From NCBI RefSeq assembly GCF_025602895.1, contig NW_026516577.1, forward strand, positions 1 to 20,994: DNA of 20,994 bases, read 5' to 3'. Position numbers and translations under genes: made by a program. Below the pieces are notes generated by a model, which was given only the letters and a program-made list of their open reading frames with translations, was not told the DNA's origin and did no database searches. Of this stretch, positions 1 through 6,717 are shown one piece after another (positions within the stretch are counted from its first letter, which is position 1; each line of letters starts with the position of its first letter). Origin of the DNA: Polychytrium aggregatum (lineage: Eukaryota > Chytridiomycota > Chytridiomycetes > Polychytriales).

Positions 1-2
1 GT

Positions 3-791
3 TTGGGCTCAAGCTCCAGCAACCCGAACTCGACATTGGCAAGGATAGCAGAGGATCGCAAAAGACTGTAAGCAAGGTGGGATCGATGCATGGAGAGTCG
101 TGGCACTTGTGTCTGAAACGGTTGGTGCGCTGGCTCGTCCACCACTCCCCTGTGCTGACCCCAGGCGCATGCGTCAGTCGTCCATTTCGCATATCTTTTA
201 CTGGAAAAAGGCATCTGGATTCATGACAAAGTGGGAGCGGGTCAAATGCGTCTTGTGCACCGGCGACGAGCCCGTCCTGTGCTTTCTTGATCCGGATATG
301 AATGTAAGTCGAGACCGATGAGACGACGCAGCAGGAAAGCCGGGGGGTGTCAGATGTGGCGATCCAAGGGGGGGGGTGGATCTAGGAGTGGGAAGTGAGC
401 CACGCTAACAACGATGTGCAATCACTCTGCGTGCCATTGGGCTTGTGCCATTGCGCTGCAGAGGCCCGGTGTGAGCGTCCCGATCCGGAGCTTGATCTAC
501 CTCGAGCAAGACGAGAACGAGCCCTCGTTTATCCAGATCTCATGGCCCGGCAGTGCCTACGTCATCGAGGGCGAGAGCGAGTCCTTTGTCTCGTTCTGGG
601 TCGCTACCGTCACAACCGAAAGCGAGAAGATCGTGGACCCTCAGGCCAAAAGAAACGCATCACTCCGTCGTCCCCGAGCATCCAAGTCAAGCCGCAAGGG
701 AAGTACGGCTCGGCACAGCATCGCGAGCATCGAGCAGCAACAGCAGTTCCAGCAGCAACAGCAGTTCCAGCAGCAGCATCAGCAGCTCTAG
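3..791 (+). CDS. PH-domain protein, 3' part (5' end outside window)
   Basis: Three exons are inferred: 3-68, 178-303 and 462-791. Introns have GTAAGC/CAG and GTAAGT/CAG ends and all junctions are in phase 0. The joined product reads through a basic helix (ARIAEDRKKT) into a pleckstrin-homology fold. Seen features are FYWKKASGFMTKWERVKCVL (strands 1-2), FLDPDMN, then a second half ending in SFVSFWVATV, the C-terminal amphipathic helix with the conserved Trp. PH domains bind phosphoinositides or proteins at membranes. After the domain comes a basic Ser/Arg-rich stretch and a tail of Gln runs interrupted by Phe, ending at TAG 789-791. The rest of the protein lies upstream, so overall function is unknown. 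The PH assignment rests on pattern, not a profile search. Confidence 0.7.
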
Positions 792-901
792 GATTCGCAG
801 TATCCCAAGTGACGGAGAGGGGGAAGTGCTCGATTGTCAGCCAAGACAGCGGATTCACATCAGATCAATCCGAGTGCAAAATGGCACTGACAAATCATAT
901 A

Positions 902-1180
902 GTCCATCCAGAAAGAAACGGGACAGTCATGCAATTGGTACCCGTCCTGGTTGGCAATCTCTTTGATTTCGTTGGTCGGGGAGGGTTGTCTGAGTCTCCT
1001 GGGACTGGAGGCATATCCCTCACTCGCTTCCACGTGGCATTTCCAAAGGCAATCACAATGTCGGTCTCCCTTGGACATACTGATTAGCCAAGAGTGCAAT
1101 GAGTGGGTGGGCGTATTCAGGTTCCAGAAAAAGACAACTGTCTTGGCTCATAACAGAGTGTCCCATTTCATTTCGGAAGC
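902..1180 (-). mobile_element. Decayed, internally deleted Fanzor-element relative
   Basis: Positions 902-926 match the end of the full Fanzor locus (6662-6686) at 24 of 25 bases. Positions 930-985 resemble its C-terminal coding region (about 6750-6805). Positions 991-1020 match 7109-7138 at 29 of 30 bases, and similarity continues to about 1075 with a one-base indel. On the minus strand the last block still encodes GYASSPRRLR, identical to the full-length protein. Relative to the full copy, about 300 bp holding the zinc ribbon and RuvC-III are missing, plus about 60 bp next to the terminus. The right limit is uncertain. A block at 1159-1178 (tgtcccatttcatttcgg) looks like an imperfect inverted copy of the terminus and may mark the other end. 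It cannot encode an active nuclease. Confidence 0.75.
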
Positions 1181-1377
1181 GCTTCATCTACCCAGCCGTA
1201 TTCAGAGCGCCCAGGGGTCACGAGAAATACCGAAAGCTCTGTTCTCATTGTGATTTACAGGTGAATGACCAGAACCAGCTGCGATACATTGAGGGGGGAG
1301 GGGTGAAGACCGGGTGGAAAGGCTTCTTTTCTTTGTTTCTTTGACAAAAATATCACACGATGCCATTTGTCTCACTC

Positions 1378-1383
1378 TTTATT
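1378..1383 (-). terminator. Poly(A) signal of the chitinase gene
   Basis: AATAAA on the minus strand, about 155 nt downstream of the chitinase stop codon. Assigned by position and motif only. Confidence 0.5.
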
Positions 1384-1536
1384 AGACATGGACAGGGAAG
1401 GCGTATTAAAAACGGAGGAGTTTCGAATTGGAAGAAGAGGACAGACGGAAGACGAGGGGGGGGGAGTTCAATTGGTTCTACAATCAAGGCGGAGCAAGAT
1501 GAGAGGCAGAACACCATGAGGCAAGGACAGACGCGA

Positions 1537-3162
1537 TTAGGCCTCGATGGTGTTGAAGGTCTTGGCAAAGTCGAAGGGGTTCTGGGTGACGCCCGAGGAG
1601 GTGTCGGTGCTCGAGCCAGAGTTCTGGTCGCGGTTGGCACTCCACATGCGGATGCCGTTGGCCCAGGAGGTGGTCTTGACGAAGGTGGTGATCTGGTTGG
1701 CGTTGTCGAGGGTGAAGATCTCATCGGTACTGTCGTTGATACCGATCATGGGGCAGAGGGTGATGTAGGGGCTGGGGTAGCCGGCAGAAATGGCCTGGGA
1801 GTAGGTGTTCTGGGCAGCAGAGATGGCGTAGCCTGGAGGGAGATACGAGAGAGGGCAATTAGGCAACCGACTACAAAGACAGTGGCTCCAGGGGAGCTGC
1901 ACCACGGATCATAGCGTCATGGATTATGCAATGCAAGCAGCATTCAGCCTCATTGCTGGATTGGCAAGCAGAGCCAGACGGATACATACCACCCATTCCA
2001 GTGGCGCCGTTGGGGGCAGCAGATGATCCATAGTCCATGGTCATGATGTTGATCGAGTCAAGGACGACACCGGCCTTGGCAGCGGACTGGATAATGTAGA
2101 CACCAGTGCTGACGAGACCAGAGGGAAGGACAGGGAGAGTGTACGAGATCTTGAGACCAGGGTTGGCCTTCTGGAGAGCGGCCAGGACAGAGTTGCGGCG
2201 GTCGATGTTGGCGGTGTGGCTGACGGCAGCACCCTCGATGTCAAAGTCGATGTAGGTGGCGTTGTAGGCGTTGATGACGCTCTGGTAGGCGGCCTGGAGG
2301 GAGGTGGCATCGGTAATGGCATCACCGAGCTCAGTGCCGGCAGCGCCACCGAAGGAGATGATGGCATCACCACCGTTGGCACGGATCTGCTGGAGGGTCG
2401 AGACGAACCAGTTCTGCGAGAGAGGGTAGCCGGCAACGCTGGGGGCACCGCCGCTGGAGGTGACGAAGGCAAAGGTGTAGTAGTTGACACCGGTGTTCTT
2501 CTGCTCAGTGACGATATCGAACGGGGGCCAGACACCGAGATCGACGTAGGGAGCAAAGAGCTTGGCGGGCCAGTGGCCGGGCTGGATGGTGGGAGTAGAA
2601 GTGGCGACGGTGGTGGTGGTGGTGGTGGTAGTGGTGGTGGTCTTGGCGGGAGTGGTGGTGGTGGTGCGGGCGGGAGAAGTGGTGGTGGACGACTTCTTGG
2701 TGGTAGTGGTACGAACGGCCGAGGAGGAGGTGGTGGTGGTCTTGGCAGGGGTGGTGGTGGTGGTAGTGGTGGTGGTGGGCTGGTTGAACATGTCAAGAGG
2801 TTAGAGGTTAGGAAGGATACCGACAGGGGGGATGGCGGCTCGGTCGGTCTGGTGCACCGCAATCAACCCCGACAGCGAGCAACAGTCGCAGGGGCAGGAC
2901 CGGGAGAGCACAGCCAGAGACGCATCAGCAAACGACTCACGTTGTTGTTGGTGGGGAAGCCACAGTAGATGGAGGAACCGCTCTGGATGCAAACAGTGCC
3001 AGCAGCGCAGGAGAAGCTGTAGGCAGTGCCGCCGGAGCACCAGGTGTAGCTGGGGCTGGAGCCGCTGGCAGCGCAGGTCATGCCGTCGGCAGAGCACGAC
3101 TGGGCCATGGCAGACGAGGCCAGAGCAGCGAGGCCAACGAAGGCGATCTTCCAGGAAACCAT
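1537..3162 (-). CDS. Secreted GH18 chitinase with N-terminal CBM19-like chitin-binding module
   Basis: Exons 2941-3162, 1990-2779 and 1537-1832 give about 435 residues. Introns are 2780-2940 (GTGAGT...CAG, phase 0) and 1833-1989 (GTATGT...CAG, phase 1). Residues 1-20 are a signal peptide ending in SAMAQ. Residues 22-70 are a Cys-rich CBM19-like module (CSADGMTC...YTWCSGG...CAAGTVC...YCGF). Residues 75-140 are a Thr-rich, probably O-glycosylated linker. The GH18 barrel follows, with the SxGG-like strand IISFGG and the catalytic DxDxE motif in IDFDIEG (D252, D254, E256), where Glu is the acid. Known role of the family: hydrolysis of beta-1,4 chitin bonds in wall remodelling or nutrition. Start choice: signal peptide and ACCATGG-like context, with a TATA-like box 87 bp upstream. 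The fine subgroup within GH18 is not resolved. Confidence 0.93.
2585..2779 (-). repeat. Thr-codon repeat tract coding the chitinase linker
   Basis: A run of ggt/ggtggt units on the plus strand (ACC/ACT Thr codons on the coding strand) broken by Pro-Ala-Lys and Ser-Ser units. It begins exactly at the acceptor of exon 2 and encodes the Thr-rich linker between binding module and catalytic domain. Such tracts change length easily. Confidence 0.8.
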
Positions 3163-3248
3163 TGTGGGCGGGGCGGTGAGAGCGGCGTGCAGGCTGGTTC
3201 GGAGGGTGGTGGTGAGGAAAGCAGCGGGTCCAGGAGGAGAAGAAGGGG

Positions 3249-3255
3249 TTTATAT
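3249..3255 (-). promoter_or_regulatory. TATA-like box of the chitinase gene
   Basis: ATATAAA on the minus strand, 87 bp upstream of the chitinase ATG at 3162. Position and sequence fit a core promoter. No transcript data are available. Confidence 0.5.
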
Positions 3256-3503
3256 GCGAGGGCACGGCCGCAAGAAGGATCCAGCCTGGACGAGAGGCGG
3301 CCACACAGATGTCGCATGACAAGAGCCCCGATGCGTTGTGTTCGATTGCACTTGTTGCACGGATGGCAGTGTTGGTCGCGTGGGCAGCAAGCGGCTGCAG
3401 AAGATGTGCCATGGGTGCGATGCGACGCGGCATGCGCGATGGGGAGAGCGGCGATATGTGATGGGGGAAAAGCATGACGGCGGCGTGATCGGGGGGATGC
3501 ATG

Positions 3504-3557
3504 GAAGCAATGCGATATGATGTGATGTGATGTGATGAGAAGCAATGCGATATGATG
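3504..3557. repeat. Direct repeat flanking a TGATG pentamer array
   Basis: A 19-bp unit (gaagcaatgcgatatgatg) occurs at 3504-3522 and again at 3539-3557, separated by tandem TGATG units. It is upstream of the chitinase promoter. It is probably a simple-sequence expansion. Confidence 0.8.
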
Positions 3558-3665
3558 AAATGCAGTCGCCGCTGGGTCAACAATGCCGGCGAGATATGTG
3601 CGAAATCCAGAACGATTGCCGGGCGAATGAATGGCAAAATCGTCCAACCAGAACAACCGAGTAGG

Positions 3666-3720
3666 AACAGAGCATCAACAGAGCATCAACAGAACATCAA
3701 CAGAACAAGAACAGAACAAG
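3666..3720. repeat. Short tandem repeat, acagagcatca family
   Basis: About five imperfect copies of an 11-bp unit (acagagcatca, acagaacatca, then acagaacaaga variants) lie head to tail in non-coding DNA. Confidence 0.75.
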
Positions 3721-4090
3721 TGTGTCCCGCGACAGCGCAGCAAGGCCGGACAATAAAGACCGGCGCTGTTCAGAGTGCTTTGCTCGTGCGCCTCACGCTT
3801 TTGCGCCCGTCTGTGGCCACAAGGTCGCGTGCGCTCGGGCCACACGATGCAGTCACGAGAGCAGCCGCGCCTGCTCACATGGGCCGCTGTGCGAGCCTGT
3901 CTTGCGTTTTTTGCGTCGTCGCTTCTTTGCCGTGCCGGCCTGGTGGTCGTTGTCCGGAGCGTGGGGTGTCTGTCGGGGGGGGGAATGAGAATACCAGCTC
4001 GGGCACGTTCGGGCCGAGACGGTGCGATTGGTGTGTTGTTTGGCCATCGGCTTGATATCGCGATACGCTCTCAGAGCAATCGCTCCCGCT

Positions 4091-4159
4091 GTCGATGCCA
4101 ATGCCAATGTCGATACCAATGTCGATACCAATGTCGATGCCAATGGCGATGTCGATGCC
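4091..4159. repeat. 12-bp tandem repeat, gtcgatgccaat family
   Basis: Roughly six imperfect units built from gtcgat and g/accaat hexamers. The array is open in several frames on both strands, giving spurious Asp/Ala/Asn- or Ile/Gly/Asp-type repeats. No neighbouring exon supports coding. Confidence 0.75.
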
Positions 4160-4839
4160 GACCCAGCCATGCCCAGCCCGCCATCGGCTGCTGAGCCTTT
4201 CTCTGTCTTGCCGCTGCCTCGCCCTTCGTGTCCACGAGCAATCCTGCCCTGCTTGTCCCTGTTGATTCTGCCTCCCCACCAGCATCGGTCCCTTCTTTGG
4301 GCCAGCCAGCCAGCGTACACCAGGCTCGCCTGACACCGGCCCATTCCTCCCCCATCTGGCTCAGCGTCGGTCACGCCCGTAATCGCCCGAGGCAGACCAC
4401 CACATCCACCCTCGGCTATTTGGGCGACAAGACCGCCGTTCCTCCGTGGCAGTCCGGCCAGCCCAGGAATACTGCTTGTCAGCCAGCACTCGCCAGCACA
4501 CGACTACCGGCGTGGGGAGGTGTGCCTGTCGCCGTCGCCCAGCCTTTCCCGTTTGCCGACTTGGTGGGACTCCCAGTGGCCAGCATGACCAGGCTGCGTG
4601 GGCAGCAAAGGGACCAGACAATCATGATCATGGCCGTGGGGGGGGGAGTTGTCCCTCAGCACTGCTCCATACCCATGCTGATCCATACCCATGCTGCTCC
4701 CTCCTCATGCTGGCGGCTCGGGCTCCTCGTTCCGCGCGCTGCGAGCCGCCACCAGCACCGGGCGATGCCCTTGCAGCGGCCTTTGCGTTCTTGCTCGGCA
4801 TCCTGGTCGGATGACTGCTCGGTCGATCGTGTGCTCGCC

Positions 4840-5463
4840 ATGGTTGCCTCGGCCCGTCCGCTCCGGTCGTTGCTGTTTTTTCTCACCGTCCTGGTGCTGC
4901 TGGCCAATGATGCCCTCTGCACTTGGCTCTTTGTGCGCTCCTTCCAGCTCCAGCCGCCCGATTTCCCAGGAAGCCCCTCCGGTGCTGGTGATGCCTTGAA
5001 ACTGGAGCAGCTCCTCGGCCGCATCGCCCTGCCGCTGGTCGTCTCTGTCGGCCTGCTTCCTGCCATCCTGGACCTTCTGTGGGGGCGGCTTTGGCCCCGC
5101 TGCGTCCGGCCAACACAGGAGTATCCGGATCTGCTGCTGGCTCACATGTTTGCTCTGCGAGCGACATGCCTCGGGACTTACCTCGATCCGCTTCGATACC
5201 CGGGCCTGACTGACGCAACGGCCTTCTTCTGGTTCGCCGGCTCGTTGGCCCTCTCGTTCATCCTCAACATGCTCCTTTGGCAGCCCGTCTGCGCCGATCC
5301 CGCGGTGCCTTCGTGGGCCTGCTGGGTCCTGGGTCCTGCGTTACGATACGGTTCCGGCCTGCTCTGCCTCTGGAACCTCGAGTGCTGGCTGTGGAAATGC
5401 TTCTGTCGCCCGGTGCTTGTGCCGGCTGTTGCGGACCGGATTCATCGGCCCAGGTCGGTCTAG
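4840..5463 (+). CDS. Orphan multi-pass membrane protein
   Basis: A single exon of 207 codons starting at an ATG in good context (cgccATGG). Earlier in-frame codons back to 4228 look like leader sequence, so this start was preferred. Hydrophobic segments are seen near residues 8-28 (SLLFFLTVLVLLANDALCTW), 60-82 (IALPLVVSVGLLPAILDLLW), 125-145 (FFWFAGSLALSFILNMLLW) and 158-185, the last rich in Trp, Leu and Cys. I do not recognise the family and see no catalytic motif. A topology with three to four spans in an internal or plasma membrane is likely. It converges on the deaminase gene with a 200-bp gap. It could be lineage-specific. The sustained hydrophobic pattern supports real coding, but no homology was checked. 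Confidence 0.6.
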   Translation: MVASARPLRSLLFFLTVLVLLANDALCTWLFVRSFQLQPPDFPGSPSGAGDALKLEQLLGRIALPLVVSVGLLPAILDLLWGRLWPRCVRPTQEYPDLLLAHMFALRATCLGTYLDPLRYPGLTDATAFFWFAGSLALSFILNMLLWQPVCADPAVPSWACWVLGPALRYGSGLLCLWNLECWLWKCFCRPVLVPAVADRIHRPRSV

Positions 5464-5665
5464 TTCCCGACTGCCAAGCAGGCAGCTCAAGCGCATCCAT
5501 TCGTCTGCAGTCCGGTGTGCATGCATACGCCTTGGACCATTGCTGCAAGCTTCCCCTCGTAACTATTCATCGATATCACGGCGCCCGCTGTCCCATGCAC
5601 TCCTCGCCTTCGCTGTGCTGGCCGACTTTCCATCCAACAGAATCGTGTTGTTGCAAAAGAATACA

Positions 5666-6317
5666 TCAGGCTTTGTCGCCCAGGTGTCGATTTGGCCAGA
5701 GACAGGCCTCTGCGAGACAGTACGGAGGGACTCCATTAGACGAGGCAGCATAGTTCATGTAGAAACGACTGCAAACCTGAACGAGAGGCGTGCTTGGACC
5801 GAGAGCCTCTGTCTGCATCTGGCTCCTGTGTCGCAACAGCGAACCTAGGTGACTCCCGCCAACACAGCGGGGAATCCTTACCTTCCCATCCTGCCAGGAC
5901 ATCGACGGCAATCCCGGCCTCTCGGAGCTCGTCCACGCCGACGCAGCCTTGGATGAAATGTGTGGGCTCCATTATCCCGACGACAACGCGGGCAACGCCG
6001 GCTTCAACCAGCCGCTTGCAGCAGGGCCATTTGCCAGAGAGTCGCTCGCCGCAGGGCTCCATGGTCGAGTAGCACGTCGAGCCGCGGGCCTGCTCGAGCC
6101 GGCCCTGGTCTTTGAGCTTGATCAGGCAGCATTCCTCCGCGTGGGTGTTTCCAGGCAGCTCCCGCGAGAAACCGGTTGAAAGAACGACGCCATCTTTGAC
6201 AAGCAGCGCTCCGACACAATAGGCGCTCTCGACGGGGATCGACTTGTTGGCCTCATCGACGGCCAGCTGCATAAAGTGGCTGTCTCTGGCAATACGGTCG
6301 CTTGGCGGTGCTGTCAT
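5666..6317 (-). CDS. RIB2: DRAP-type zinc deaminase of riboflavin synthesis (RIB2 deaminase domain)
   Basis: Exons 5882-6317 and 5666-5709 (intron GTAAGG...GCAG, phase 1) give 159 residues. The zinc motifs of the cytidine-deaminase fold are present: H59-A-E61 (NTHAEECC) and PC89...PC99 (MEPCGERLSGKWPCC). GALLVKDGVVLSTGFSRELPGNTHAE and the tail GWEEACLWPNRH resemble the deaminase domain of fungal RIB2, which deaminates the ribosylaminopyrimidine phosphate intermediate in riboflavin synthesis. Glu61 would be the proton shuttle. Only this domain is present, whereas yeast RIB2 also carries a pseudouridine-synthase part. The ATG at 6317 was chosen because further upstream in frame there is only a GTG. 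The second exon was picked because it keeps phase and restores the conserved Glu-rich tail. Another nucleotide deaminase activity is possible. Confidence 0.8.
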
Positions 6318-6504
6318 GGGTGCTGCTGTCGGCTGTAGCGAGATCGATCGCAATCGGCGAGCACCACAACCCAACACTATGAAAAAATTTCATGTTAAAA
6401 AAATGAGCGAGAACGAAAAAACGCGCTCTCGGAGCCACCTCGGTCGGCGAGAAGAGCAGTCTCCGGCGAGAGACCCCCGAGGGAAGGCGAGAAGCCTCTC
6501 GCCG

Positions 6505-6505
<1 letters not shown>

Positions 6506-6540
<35 letters not shown>
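6506..6540. repeat. (CA)n microsatellite
   Basis: An uninterrupted CA dinucleotide run of 35 bases, about 120 bp outside the Fanzor terminus. It is probably length-polymorphic. Confidence 0.97.
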
Positions 6541-6542
<2 letters not shown>

Positions 6543-6572
6543 TGCACAAGGGAGTCAAACACCTCCCATCGA

Positions 6573-6590
6573 CCATCCCAAGAGGGATGG
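6573..6590. other. Perfect 7-bp hairpin with AAGA loop
   Basis: CCATCCC, loop AAGA, GGGATGG. It lies about 70 bp outside the Fanzor terminus. No function is assigned. It is not followed by a T-tract on either strand. Confidence 0.6.
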
Positions 6591-6661
6591 CAACCCCGAA
6601 GTGGACTGCCCAGAATATGGGCGACCCGGCATCCACTGTCGAAGTACTCAAGATACTTACG

Positions 6662-6717
6662 GTCAATCCAGAAAGAAACGGGACAGATCCCATTTCTGGC
6701 TTCAGATGTTTGAAGCC
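6662..6717 (-). ncRNA. Conserved Fanzor element terminus, candidate 3' part of the omega (guide) RNA
   Basis: On the gene strand, two stem-loops follow each other at the end of the nuclease gene. The first is GGCTTCA, 6-nt loop, TGAAGCC (6698-6717), a perfect 7-bp stem that contains the TGA stop codon. The second is CCAGAAA...TTTCTGG with an inner GGGA/TCCC (6668-6699), overlapping the first by two bases. The outermost 25 bp (6662-6686) are almost identical in the deleted relative at 902-926, and sequence similarity stops there. In Fanzor and TnpB systems the guide RNA scaffold comes from the 3' end of the gene plus the element end, with the guide copied from flanking DNA. Assignment of an RNA here is inference. 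The 5' limit is unknown. Confidence 0.55.

Larger units (their letters stand above)
3163..4839. other. Long intergenic stretch, no convincing gene
   Basis: About 1.7 kb lies between the divergent chitinase and the membrane-protein gene. Open frames here are low-complexity and lack recognisable domains. One plus frame is open from 4228 into the membrane-protein gene, but the part before 4840 is Pro/Ser/Ala/His-rich and looks like 5' leader. The stretch holds the chitinase promoter and the short tandem repeats listed separately. A 16-bp unit (atccatacccatgctg) also occurs twice in tandem at about 4665-4697. Confidence 0.6.
6318..6661. other. Intergenic stretch between deaminase and Fanzor terminus
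   Basis: It holds the deaminase 5' leader, an Arg-codon-like GA-rich patch at 6410-6500, the CA microsatellite and a perfect short hairpin at 6573-6590. The last bases before 6662 would be the guide-specifying flank of the Fanzor element. No gene is seen. Confidence 0.6.

Noticed and set aside
2216-2968. Long plus-strand Gly-rich ORF opposite the chitinase
   Set aside because: It is the antisense shadow of the Thr-rich linker and GH18 exon; the chitinase frame has clear motifs.
3335-3350. Possible tRNA T-loop (gttcgattgcac)
   Set aside because: No matching acceptor, D or anticodon stem was found around it.
3500-3720. CRISPR-like array
   Set aside because: Units are contiguous short tandem repeats without unique spacers, in a eukaryotic genome.
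4091-4159. Asp/Ala/Asn repeat peptide as a possible antifreeze- or calcium-binding-like protein
   Set aside because: The 12-bp tandem repeat is open in several frames on both strands, so the repeat peptide is a by-product of the DNA array.
4228-4839. Long upstream extension of the membrane-protein ORF
   Set aside because: Composition is Pro/Ser/His-rich without domain character, and the ATG at 4840 has a good context and starts the hydrophobic pattern.
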